Below, one piece after another: positions 1 through 5,263 of a stretch of DNA of 5,263 nucleotides (the stretch's first letter is position 1; the number at the start of each line of letters is the position of its first letter). A program made the position numbers and the translations under genes. This stretch comes from an uncultured Lachnospiraceae bacterium (lineage in GTDB: Bacteria > Bacillota > Clostridia > Lachnospirales > Lachnospiraceae), in NCBI GenBank assembly GCA_945492935.1, contig CALYVE010000143.1, positions 1-5,263 of the forward strand. The letters are read 5' to 3'. The notes below the pieces were generated by a model. It was given only the letters and a program-made list of their open reading frames with translations, ran no database searches and was not told the DNA's origin.

Positions 1-7
1 ATAGTCT

Positions 8-48
8 TTTCATGAAACATTGACATTGTAACATTCTATAAAATTATA
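8..48 (-). promoter_or_regulatory. Possible leftward promoter region with TTTCATGAAA palindrome
   Basis: On the minus strand a perfect TATAAT lies at 43-48 (ATTATA on the plus strand), pointing out of the left edge. No good -35 box is spaced 16-18 bp from it; the nearest, TTTACA at 69-74, is 20 bp away. About 25 bp downstream of the -10 is the perfect 10-bp palindrome TTTCATGAAA (8-17), which recurs at 1243-1252. The arrangement would suit an operator just after the start of a leftward transcript, but the gene it would serve is outside the window. In this A/T-rich stretch a TATAAT can easily arise by chance. Confidence 0.25.
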
Positions 49-86
49 GCCTAATCTTGAATATTTCTTGTAAAAATGACGAATTC

Positions 87-1142
87 TTACACAAGAATCT
101 CATTTAGTCTTTTATTTTCGTACAAACATCGCTTTGCCATTTCTCTGTATTTTTCTTCATGCAAATAAGTATGTCTTTGTGGCTTTATACTTGGTGCCAA
201 GTCGATTGCTGCCGCAAAGTCACTTTTTTTCATTTGAAGTGTCTTAACATAGTCCCAGAATTTTGTGTCAGTAAAAATTTTATCAATGCGTGCGTATCTA
301 TGATCCTGCACAACTGCCATCAAATAGGTTGCGATACCAACCTGTATGCCATGCAGCTGCGGCTGTTCAAGCATCTTGTCAAGTGCATGGGAAATCAGAT
401 GCTCACTTCCGCTTGTCGGGGCACTGCTTCCTGCTATTTCGTTGGCAACCCCGCTCATGGCAAGAGAATCAACTAATTCTCGCAAAAACAAATCATCCGT
501 AATGTTCTCAAATGGCGTACGCACAAAGCTATTTACGGCTTTCTTCGCAATCATCATCGCAAAATCGTTTAACACGGTGTACCCACAGGCATCTTCATAA
601 ACCCAGTCGTACAAAGACGTGATTTTTGATACTAAATCTCCAATACCGGAATATAAGAACTTTTGTGGTGCGCTTTTTAGAACATCGGTATCAACTATGA
701 TTCCGTAAGCCATCGCCGCCGGTACCGAAGTTCTTCTCTCATTCACAATCAACGATGCGGATGCGCTTGAAAAACCATCACTTGATGCTGAAGTTGGCAC
801 ACTGATAAAATGGAATTTACGCAAATAGGCTGCATATTTCGCTACGTCAATAACCTTTCCACCACCGATTCCTACAACAGCCTGAACCTTTGAGTCAATC
901 GAAAAAGCCAGTTCGATAATATCTTCAATCTTTGATGTATCAAGCTCACAATAAGCTGCAACCGAAACATCTGCTTCCTGAAGGGAATCCATAACCTGCT
1001 TTCCAAACATATCAATAAGTCCATTTCCAAAATAAATTACAATACGGTGAATTCCATTTGCCTTTAAATTTTGTCCGATTGTATTTAACATACCACTGCC
1101 GATTTTCAAAATAGCCGGTATTTCAATTGATCGTTTATTCAT
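87..1142 (-). CDS. sn-glycerol-1-phosphate dehydrogenase-like protein (iron-containing alcohol dehydrogenase family)
   Basis: This 351-residue protein belongs to the glycerol-1-phosphate dehydrogenase branch (AraM/EgsA and archaeal G1PDH) of the iron/zinc-dependent alcohol dehydrogenase superfamily. Enzymes of this branch reduce dihydroxyacetone phosphate with NAD(P)H to sn-glycerol-1-phosphate in the cytoplasm. Visible motifs, in order: the nucleotide-binding GIGGGKVIDVAK at residues 91-102; VPTSASSDGFSS at 115-126, matching the family PTxxSxDG signature; GIGDLVSK at 166-173; GSEHLISHALD at 245-255; and LHGIQVG at 263-269. D169, H248 and H264 fit the three metal ligands. The start was set at residue MNKRS because GGAAGGA lies 7 bases upstream; the 14 extra residues of the longer reading frame have no such site. 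The length is normal for the family. The gene stands alone, divergent from the uracil operon. No prenyltransferase or lipid gene is visible that would fix its role, so the exact substrate is inferred; a related polyol-phosphate dehydrogenase is possible. Confidence 0.85.
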   Translation of the reverse strand: MNKRSIEIPAILKIGSGMLNTIGQNLKANGIHRIVIYFGNGLIDMFGKQVMDSLQEADVSVAAYCELDTSKIEDIIELAFSIDSKVQAVVGIGGGKVIDVAKYAAYLRKFHFISVPTSASSDGFSSASASLIVNERRTSVPAAMAYGIIVDTDVLKSAPQKFLYSGIGDLVSKITSLYDWVYEDACGYTVLNDFAMMIAKKAVNSFVRTPFENITDDLFLRELVDSLAMSGVANEIAGSSAPTSGSEHLISHALDKMLEQPQLHGIQVGIATYLMAVVQDHRYARIDKIFTDTKFWDYVKTLQMKKSDFAAAIDLAPSIKPQRHTYLHEEKYREMAKRCLYENKRLNEILV

Positions 1143-1149
1143 AAAATAG

Positions 1150-1156
1150 TCCTTCC
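1150..1156 (-). promoter_or_regulatory. Ribosome binding site deciding the start of the G1PDH-like gene
   Basis: GGAAGGA (plus strand TCCTTCC) sits 7 bases before the ATG at 1142-1140. It lies inside the longer reading frame that begins at 1184, so it argues for the internal start and a 351-residue protein. Confidence 0.75.
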
Positions 1157-1188
1157 ATATACTATTCTTGTTATTTACCACCAAATTG

Positions 1189-1218
1189 ATGATAAGCCTA
1201 TCACTTTTATGATACCAA
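1189..1218 (-). promoter_or_regulatory. Candidate promoter of the G1PDH-like gene
   Basis: On the minus strand TTGGTA (1213-1218) and TATCAT (1189-1194) are separated by 18 bases and point at the dehydrogenase. Each box matches the SigA consensus at four or five of six positions. The predicted transcript would start near 1182 and have a leader of about 40 bases. Other A/T-rich hexamers nearby could serve, so this is only a candidate. Confidence 0.35.
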
Positions 1219-1241
1219 CTTTTTCATATTTTATCTACTTC

Positions 1242-1260
1242 ATTTCATGAAATATTTCAT
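1242..1260. promoter_or_regulatory. Overlapping palindromes, operator-like, in the divergent intergenic region
   Basis: ATTTCATGAAATATTTCAT reads as three alternating half-sites: ATTTCAT (1242-1248), ATGAAAT (1247-1253) and ATTTCAT (1254-1260). They form a perfect 12-bp palindrome (1242-1253) overlapping a perfect 14-bp palindrome (1247-1260). Further TTTCAT copies lie at 1222-1227 and 1277-1282. The four plus-strand TTTCAT boxes start 21, 12 and 22 bp apart, roughly whole helical turns. The cluster sits between the divergent candidate promoters, upstream of both, as expected for a regulator or activator binding region. No family is recognised for the binding protein. Confidence 0.45.
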
Positions 1261-1310
1261 CATTTTTTATCGTTTTTTTCATACTTCATACCCCCAAGTA
1301 ACAACAAATG

Positions 1311-1319
1311 TGATATAAT
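1311..1319 (+). promoter_or_regulatory. Extended -10 promoter of the uraA-upp operon
   Basis: TGATATAAT gives a perfect TATAAT (1314-1319) with the TGn extension at 1311-1313. At the 17-bp spacing (1291-1296) there is only a C-rich sequence, so the -35 contact must be weak or replaced by an activator. Transcription would start near 1326, leaving a leader of about 20 bases before the ATG at 1347. That is too short for a PyrR attenuator or a riboswitch. Confidence 0.65.
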
Positions 1320-1346
1320 GTTGAAAAAATTAGAGAGGGGATTTTT

Positions 1347-2648
1347 ATGTCAGAAAAAAAATCAAATGCTATCCCTGAAGAAGGCGTTTATGACGTTAAA
1401 ACTTTAGGCGTTGGCAAAACTGCGTTACTCGGTGTTCAGCATACCTTCGCGATGTTTGGTGCAACTGTTCTTGTTCCGTTACTTACAGGTCTTAGTGTTT
1501 CAACTACTTTATTAATGGCCGGTCTCGGAACTCTGCTTTTCCACCTTATTACCGGCGGTAAGGTTCCTGCATTCTTAGGTTCATCCTTTGCATTTCTTGG
1601 CGGTTATGCAGCCGTTGCCCCACTTGACGAAAATGGTGTTGCAGATCCAACCCAGCTTGCGTATGCCTGTGGTGGTGTTGTAATAGCCGGTCTTGTCTAT
1701 CTTGTAGTCGCTGCACTCATTAAGCTCTTTGGAGTAGAACGTGTCATGCGTTTCTTCCCACCTGTTGTTACAGGTCCTATCATCATTGCAATCGGATTAA
1801 ACCTTGCACCATCAGCCCTTAACAATTGTGATACAAACTGGATTATTGCACTTTCTGCAATCGCAATTATTGTTGTATGTAATATTTGGGGCAAGGGAAT
1901 GATAAAGATTATCCCTATTATGCTTGGTGTAATCGGAGCTTATATCGTGGCTCTCTGTTTAAAAGAGGTCGACTTTACAGCCATGAAAGAGGCTGACTGG
2001 TTTGGTCTTCCGGTCCACAAGGGAAGCTTCGCTAAGTTTGAAGTGAATGCAATCATAACAATTTTGCCTATTTCACTGGCTACCATGATGGAGCATATTG
2101 GTGATATCTCAGCCATCAGCGCAACGACAAAGCGAAACTATATCGCAGATCCGGGTCTTCACAGAACTTTGCTTGGTGATGGTTTAGCAACAAGTTTTTC
2201 TGCTTTCTTTGGCGGTCCTGCGAATACAACATACGGAGAAAATACAGGTGTACTTGCTCTTTCCAGAGTATATGACCCACTCGTTACCAGATTAGCAGCC
2301 TGCATCGCAATCGTGCTTTCGTTCTCTCCAAAATTTGCTGCACTGATTAACTCTATGCCGGCATCGGTTATTGGAGGTGCATCCCTTGTTCTTTATGGTA
2401 TGATTTCAGCAATCGGCATGCGAAACATCGTTGAGAATAAGGTTGATTTTACAAAATCGCGCAATCTTATTATTGCCGCATTAATTCTTGTTTGTGCACT
2501 CGGTATTGAGCACAAGGCAAATCCCGGCGTAGCATTTGATATCGGAGATGTTCACATCAAATTATCCGGTCTTGCTGTTGCTGCCATTGTAGGTATTGTT
2601 ATGAATGCAATACTTCCCGGTAAGGATTATGAATTTTCAGAAGAATAA
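1347..2648 (+). CDS. uraA: Uracil permease, NCS2 (nucleobase:cation symporter-2) family
   Basis: This 433-residue integral membrane protein imports uracil, by analogy with E. coli UraA and Bacillus PyrP. The sequence shows a string of hydrophobic segments consistent with the 14-segment NCS2 fold. The short hydrophilic N-terminus is followed by QHTFAMFGATVLVP (31-44), the family's first-helix signature, then LGSSFAFLGG (77-86). EHIGD (249-253) and the NTTYGENTG signature (293-301) follow. E249 and E298 align with UraA E241 and E290, which bind the uracil ring. D253 stands where UraA has H245; Asp at this site is also known in xanthine/urate members such as XanQ and UapA. The start is supported by GAGAGGGG at 1333-1340, 6 bases upstream. 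The gene is followed after 20 bases by upp, which argues for uracil as the main substrate, though a wider pyrimidine/xanthine range cannot be excluded from sequence. Confidence 0.92.
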   Translation: MSEKKSNAIPEEGVYDVKTLGVGKTALLGVQHTFAMFGATVLVPLLTGLSVSTTLLMAGLGTLLFHLITGGKVPAFLGSSFAFLGGYAAVAPLDENGVADPTQLAYACGGVVIAGLVYLVVAALIKLFGVERVMRFFPPVVTGPIIIAIGLNLAPSALNNCDTNWIIALSAIAIIVVCNIWGKGMIKIIPIMLGVIGAYIVALCLKEVDFTAMKEADWFGLPVHKGSFAKFEVNAIITILPISLATMMEHIGDISAISATTKRNYIADPGLHRTLLGDGLATSFSAFFGGPANTTYGENTGVLALSRVYDPLVTRLAACIAIVLSFSPKFAALINSMPASVIGGASLVLYGMISAIGMRNIVENKVDFTKSRNLIIAALILVCALGIEHKANPGVAFDIGDVHIKLSGLAVAAIVGIVMNAILPGKDYEFSEE

Positions 2649-2668
2649 CCATTCAAAGGAGAACAAAT

Positions 2669-3298
2669 ATGAATAATGTATATATTTTGGAGCATCCGCT
2701 AATCAAACATAAAATTTCCATGCTCCGTGACAAAAACACCGGAACAAATGAGTTCCGTAAATTAATCGAAGAAATCGCTATGCTCATGGGTTATGAGGCC
2801 CTGCGCGATCTTCCCGTAAAAGATGTTCAAATTGAAACACCAATCGAAACTTGTATGACACCTATGATTGCAGGCCGTAAGCTTGCAATCGTACCAATCT
2901 TACGTGCCGGTCTTGGTATGGTCGGTGGTCTTCTTGCCCTCACACCTACTGCGAAGGTAGGACACATCGGTATGTATCGTGACGAAGAGACGCATGAACC
3001 ACAGGAATACTACTGTAAGCTCCCAAATCCGATTGAGGAACGTACAATCATAGTTACAGACCCTATGCTTGCCACAGGCGGCTCCGCTGTTGACGCAATC
3101 AACCAAATCAAAGCACATGGTGGTAAGAACATTAAATTTATGGCGATTATTGCTGCTCCGGAAGGTCTTAAAAAGCTTTCTGAGGCTCATCCTGATGTTC
3201 AGATTTATGTTGGACAGCTTGATCGTTGCCTCAACGAAAATGCATATATCTGTCCCGGTCTTGGTGATGCCGGCGACCGTATCTTCGGAACAAAATAG
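2669..3298 (+). CDS. upp: Uracil phosphoribosyltransferase
   Basis: This 209-residue cytoplasmic enzyme converts uracil plus PRPP to UMP and pyrophosphate, the salvage step that traps imported uracil. The length is the usual one for the family. The sequence shows the N-terminal EHPLIKHKISMLRD block (8-21), the PILRAGLGM loop (76-84) and YRDEETHEP (103-111). The PRPP-binding motif VTDPMLATGGSA is at 129-140, and the uracil-binding C-terminus YICPGLGDAGDRIFGT at 193-208. All key motifs are intact. AAAGGAG (2655-2661) lies 7 bases before the ATG. The gene is 20 bases downstream of the permease with no terminator between them, so the two form one operon, which ends at the strong hairpin at 3332-3367. 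The pairing of a uracil transporter with Upp is a classic salvage arrangement. Confidence 0.97.
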   Translation: MNNVYILEHPLIKHKISMLRDKNTGTNEFRKLIEEIAMLMGYEALRDLPVKDVQIETPIETCMTPMIAGRKLAIVPILRAGLGMVGGLLALTPTAKVGHIGMYRDEETHEPQEYYCKLPNPIEERTIIVTDPMLATGGSAVDAINQIKAHGGKNIKFMAIIAAPEGLKKLSEAHPDVQIYVGQLDRCLNENAYICPGLGDAGDRIFGTK

Positions 3299-3331
3299 GG
3301 CTATCCGTATTCGGCATGACCGTGATATACA

Positions 3332-3367
3332 AAAAAGGCTGTCACAACGCAATGTGACAGCCTTTTT
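3332..3367. terminator. Strong bidirectional intrinsic terminator between upp and purA
   Basis: A perfect 15-bp stem pairs 3332-3346 (AAAAAGGCTGTCACA) with 3353-3367 (TGTGACAGCCTTTTT) around a 6-base loop. Read rightward it ends in five T residues, 33 bases after the upp stop. Read leftward it ends in six T residues and would stop transcripts from purA, about 80 bases beyond that gene's stop. It is well placed to insulate the two convergent units. Confidence 0.93.
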
Positions 3368-3420
3368 GATTGTCTACCGCGTCCTTGTGGCGCGGGGTCC
3401 TGCCGGCAGTGCAATCAAAA
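3364..3420. repeat. GC-rich, multiply folded intergenic element flanked by a 9-bp inverted repeat
   Basis: TTTTGATTG (3364-3372) and CAATCAAAA (3412-3420) are perfect inverted repeats enclosing 39 bases of which 28 are G or C, in otherwise A/T-rich surroundings. Inside are a hairpin with arms CCGCGTC (3377-3383) and GGCGCGG (3389-3395, one G-U pair) and the 10-bp palindrome CTGCCGGCAG (3400-3409). Together these resemble a three-way junction. No open reading frame of interest lies here. It may be a small dispersed intergenic repeat or a structured 3' end of the purA transcript. Copy number elsewhere cannot be seen from this window. Confidence 0.5.
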
Positions 3421-3421
3421 G

Positions 3422-3444
3422 AATTGCTGATGAAGCAGTTTTTT
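3422..3444 (+). terminator. Weak secondary hairpin with T tract
   Basis: AATTGCT (3422-3428) can pair with AGCAGTT (3434-3440) around a 5-base loop, with one G-T pair, followed by TTTT CTT. Read rightward it could act as a backup to the main terminator. Read leftward the same hairpin lies just after the purA stop and is followed by CTTTTG, a poor T tract. The stem is short and the call tentative. Confidence 0.3.
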
Positions 3445-3448
3445 CTTA

Positions 3449-4732
3449 TTATACTGTACGATAGATAATGTCGCTACGGCTAGGTCCATTTGAAATCATC
3501 GTGATTGGGAAACCAATCTGCTTCTCAATGAATTCAATGTACTTACGACAATTCTCCGGTAATTCTTCATATGTCTTTATACCACGGATATCCTGCTTCC
3601 AGCCCGGCAATACTTCATATACCGGTTTTGCCTTCTTAAGCTGTGCTGTTGTCGGGAAATCTGTTGTAACCTTTCCATCAATATCATAACCTACACAAAC
3701 CGGAATCTCATCCAGATAACCAAGTACATCTAATACTGTAAAGGCTACATCGGTTGTACCCTGAATGCGGCAACCATACTTCGATGCTACACAATCAAAC
3801 CAACCCATACGTCTTGGTCTTCCGGTTGTTGCTCCGTACTCGCCACCGTCACCACCACGTCTTCTGAGCTCATCTGCTTCTTCTCCGAAGATTTCCGATA
3901 CGAACTCACCTGCACCAACGGCCGAAGAATATGCCTTACATACAGTGACGATTTTCTTGATTTCATATGGTGGGATACCTGCTCCGATTGCACCGTAAGC
4001 TGCAAGTGTTGAAGAAGAAGTAACCATAGGATAAATACCATGATCCGGATCCTTCATAGAGCCGAGCTGACCTTCTAAAAGAATCGTCTTGCCTTCCGAA
4101 ATCGCATCATAAAGGAACTTGGATACATCACAAACATATGGTTCAACCATTGTTTTGTATTCCATTAATGTTGCATAAACCTCATCCACTGTCAAAAGTG
4201 GCTTATGATATAAGTGCTCAAGCAAAACATTCTTTGCTGCAATTACTCTTCCAATCTTATCCTTTAAGTCTTCCTCGTCGCCAAAAAGCTCACTTACCTG
4301 AAATCCAATCTTTGCATACTTATCAGAGTAGAAAGGAGCGATACCTGACTTTGTAGATCCAAATGACTTACCTGCGAGTCTTTCCTCTTCGTATTCATCA
4401 AATAAAATGTGATATGGCATAACAATCTGTGCACGATCTGACACCAAAATCTTTGGTGTCGGTACTCCCTTATCAACAATTGACTGCACTTCCTTAAAAA
4501 GAACCGGAATATTAAGTGCAACACCATTTCCGATAATGCTTGTTGTATGATTATAAAATACTCCGGAAGGAAGTGTATGTAACGCAAACTTACCGTAATC
4601 ATTTACGATTGTATGTCCTGCATTCGCACCACCCTGAAAACGAACAATAATATCAGCCTTCTCAGCTAACATATCTGTAATTTTGCCTTTTCCTTCGTCA
4701 CCCCAATTGGCGCCTACTACTGCCTGTACCAT
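3449..4732 (-). CDS. purA: Adenylosuccinate synthetase, divergent subfamily
   Basis: This 427-residue cytoplasmic enzyme is predicted to make adenylosuccinate from IMP, aspartate and GTP, the first committed step to AMP. Conserved features: WGDEGKGK at 10-17 (D12 matching the catalytic Asp13 of E. coli PurA), GGANAGHT at 34-41 (H40 matching His41), VTSSST at 237-242, and the aspartate loop YGATTGRPRR at 299-308. SNGPSRSD closes the protein at 414-421. The length is normal. Several substrate-contact positions differ from the E. coli enzyme: GSTKSGIAP at 125-133 instead of GTTGRGIGP, EGQLG at 220-224 instead of EGAQG, and TVLDVL at 332-337 instead of TKLDVL. The start is fixed by GGAGGA 8 bases upstream; the 21 extra upstream codons have no such support. 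It is transcribed alone towards upp. Core chemistry is probably retained, but the changed pocket leaves exact substrate use less certain than for a canonical PurA. Confidence 0.88.
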   Translation of the reverse strand: MVQAVVGANWGDEGKGKITDMLAEKADIIVRFQGGANAGHTIVNDYGKFALHTLPSGVFYNHTTSIIGNGVALNIPVLFKEVQSIVDKGVPTPKILVSDRAQIVMPYHILFDEYEEERLAGKSFGSTKSGIAPFYSDKYAKIGFQVSELFGDEEDLKDKIGRVIAAKNVLLEHLYHKPLLTVDEVYATLMEYKTMVEPYVCDVSKFLYDAISEGKTILLEGQLGSMKDPDHGIYPMVTSSSTLAAYGAIGAGIPPYEIKKIVTVCKAYSSAVGAGEFVSEIFGEEADELRRRGGDGGEYGATTGRPRRMGWFDCVASKYGCRIQGTTDVAFTVLDVLGYLDEIPVCVGYDIDGKVTTDFPTTAQLKKAKPVYEVLPGWKQDIRGIKTYEELPENCRKYIEFIEKQIGFPITMISNGPSRSDIIYRTV

Positions 4733-4740
4733 ATAATAAT

Positions 4741-4746
4741 TCCTCC
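4741..4746 (-). promoter_or_regulatory. Ribosome binding site deciding the purA start
   Basis: GGAGGA (plus strand TCCTCC) lies 8 bases before the ATG at 4732-4730, whose product begins with MVQAVVGANWGDEGKGK, the usual start of PurA proteins. It rules against the longer frame beginning at 4795. Confidence 0.85.
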
Positions 4747-4778
4747 AAATACAATTCTTACTTAAATTAAGCTTTTTT

Positions 4779-4807
4779 AGTATATACCAAATCATTCTAT
4801 AAGTAAA
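4779..4807 (-). promoter_or_regulatory. Possible second, proximal purA promoter
   Basis: On the minus strand TTTACT (4802-4807) and TATACT (4779-4784) are 17 bases apart, matching the SigA boxes at four and five of six positions. Transcription would start near 4772, giving a leader of about 40 bases. Its -35 box overlaps one arm of the inverted repeat at 4798-4823. It is weaker than the distal promoter at 4840-4868. Confidence 0.3.
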
Positions 4808-4826
4808 ATCAATATTACTTATAAGT
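4798..4826. promoter_or_regulatory. Inverted-repeat, operator-like site upstream of purA
   Basis: TATAAGTAA (4798-4806) and TTACTTATA (4815-4823) form a perfect 9-bp inverted repeat with an 8-base spacer. The right arm overlaps the 10-bp palindrome ACTTATAAGT (4817-4826). The result is three TATAAGT half-sites in alternating orientation. The site lies just downstream of the predicted start of the distal purA promoter and over the -35 box of the proximal one. That position would suit a repressor site; it could instead be a leader hairpin. It does not resemble the Bacillus PurBox or a purine riboswitch. Confidence 0.45.
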
Positions 4827-4839
4827 GTTATCAGTTTGT

Positions 4840-4868
4840 ATTATATCAAATTTCAAAGAATATAACAA
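4840..4868 (-). promoter_or_regulatory. Main purA promoter
   Basis: On the minus strand TTGTTA (4863-4868) and a perfect TATAAT (4840-4845) are exactly 17 bases apart, with a TGA extension directly before the -10. This is the best promoter in the window. Transcription should start near 4833, leaving a purA leader of about 100 bases that contains the inverted repeat at 4798-4823. Confidence 0.7.
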
Positions 4869-4913
4869 TGTATTGTATGCAAAAGAATAAAAAATATTCC
4901 CCGTCATGTTTCC

Positions 4914-5263
4914 TTATTCTAAATTACCAATCAATGACAAAAAGGTAGCTTCTGACTTTGACATAGGAACCTTTTGATCTGTAATGATACAAATCTCCCG
5001 GTGCGGAGTTTTGTTTTCGAACTGTAATTGAAACAATCTGCCATTTGAAATCTCTTCGTACGCAAAATCTTCAACAACGCAACCAATTCCAAGGTTACGA
5101 ACAGCAAACTGTGTGACAATTGCACTTGTCGCAAGCTCGAATTCCGGATTTAAAACGACATTGTTTTTCATCAGAAACTGATCAACATATCGTCTTGTAC
5201 TTGTATTTTTCTCAAGCGAAATCAAAGGATACTCCCGAAGAACGGAATAATCCAATTGTTTGT
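4914..5263 (-). CDS. LysR-family transcriptional regulator, C-terminal part only
   Basis: About 115 residues are visible, ending at the TAA at 4914-4916. The frame stays open to the right edge, so the gene is cut by the window; the N-terminal helix-turn-helix is not seen. The visible part matches the end of the LysR effector-binding domain. YPLISLEKNTSTRRYVDQFL and the following stretch fit the loop and helix that contact the co-inducer in the second subdomain. The sequence NLGIGCVVEDFA is the usual G-x-G-hydrophobic turn followed by a helix, and GRLFQL is the closing strand. The apparent start at 5253-5255 is an internal TTG leucine codon, not a start. The gene is on the same strand as purA and 181 bases upstream of it, with purA's own promoter between. 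Its target and effector cannot be told from this fragment. Confidence 0.82.
   Translation of the reverse strand, partial: KQLDYSVLREYPLISLEKNTSTRRYVDQFLMKNNVVLNPEFELATSAIVTQFAVRNLGIGCVVEDFAYEEISNGRLFQLQFENKTPHREICIITDQKVPMSKSEATFLSLIGNLE

Noticed and set aside
20..49. Perfect TTGACA at 20-25 as a rightward promoter
   Set aside because: No acceptable -10 box lies 16-18 bases downstream, and transcription would run antisense into the end of the dehydrogenase gene.
83..98. Inverted repeat ATTCTT-ACAC-AAGAAT over the stop codon of the dehydrogenase gene, as a terminator
   Set aside because: The stem is only 6 bp, almost all A/T, and overlaps the last codons; the T run (TTTTT) begins several bases later. 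Too weak to call.
159..600. Plus-strand open frames inside the dehydrogenase gene
   Set aside because: They lie opposite a clear minus-strand gene with conserved motifs, lack ribosome binding sites and have unremarkable composition, so they are shadows.
1320..1346. PyrR-type attenuator before the uracil operon
   Set aside because: The predicted leader is only about 20 bases and contains no terminator or anti-terminator hairpins.
2900..3464. Open frames on both strands overlapping upp and the terminator region
   Set aside because: They overlap a fully conserved upp gene, and the plus-strand one reads through the terminator stem and GC-rich element. No protein family is recognisable.
4733..4832. 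Purine riboswitch in the purA leader
   Set aside because: The leader has short A/T-rich inverted repeats but none of the conserved loop or junction sequences of the purine aptamer.
4885..4899. GAATA-AAAAA-TATTC repeat as a terminator of the LysR gene
   Set aside because: A 5-bp A/T-dominated stem with a T-rich loop and only four trailing T residues on the minus strand is easily produced by chance in this A/T-rich gap.

Overview
The window looks like a piece of chromosome from a low-GC Gram-positive anaerobe, most likely a member of the Clostridia close to the Lachnospiraceae. This rests on A/T-rich intergenic DNA, strong GGAGG-type ribosome binding sites, consensus SigA-like promoters and the style of the proteins, especially the uracil permease and the adenylosuccinate synthetase. 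The taxon is inferred by eye; no search was run.

Layout, left to right. Positions 1-86 are a short A/T-rich gap with a possible leftward promoter and a palindrome. Positions 87-1142 (minus) encode a protein of the sn-glycerol-1-phosphate dehydrogenase branch of iron-containing alcohol dehydrogenases. Positions 1143-1346 are a divergent intergenic region with a cluster of TTTCAT/ATGAAA half-sites and an extended -10 promoter. Positions 1347-3298 (plus) hold a two-gene uracil salvage operon: an NCS2-family uracil permease (uraA) and uracil phosphoribosyltransferase (upp). Positions 3299-3448 lie between convergent genes and hold a strong bidirectional terminator followed by a compact GC-rich structured element. 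Positions 3449-4732 (minus) encode an unusual, divergent adenylosuccinate synthetase (purA). Positions 4733-4913 hold its promoter region with a symmetric operator-like repeat. Positions 4914-5263 (minus) are the C-terminal part of a LysR-type regulator that runs off the right edge.

How the genes work together: UraA imports uracil and Upp converts it with PRPP to UMP. PurA makes adenylosuccinate, the committed step from IMP towards AMP. The middle of the window is therefore nucleotide metabolism arranged as two convergent units sharing a terminator. The dehydrogenase and the LysR protein have no evident functional link to these genes.

Most of the window is ordinary housekeeping sequence. The points most worth a second look are the active-site substitutions in the PurA-like protein, the GC-rich folded element at 3364-3420, and the two symmetric half-site arrays upstream of the divergent pair and of purA. 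I saw no CRISPR array, tRNA, rRNA, insertion sequence, or obvious defence or phage system.
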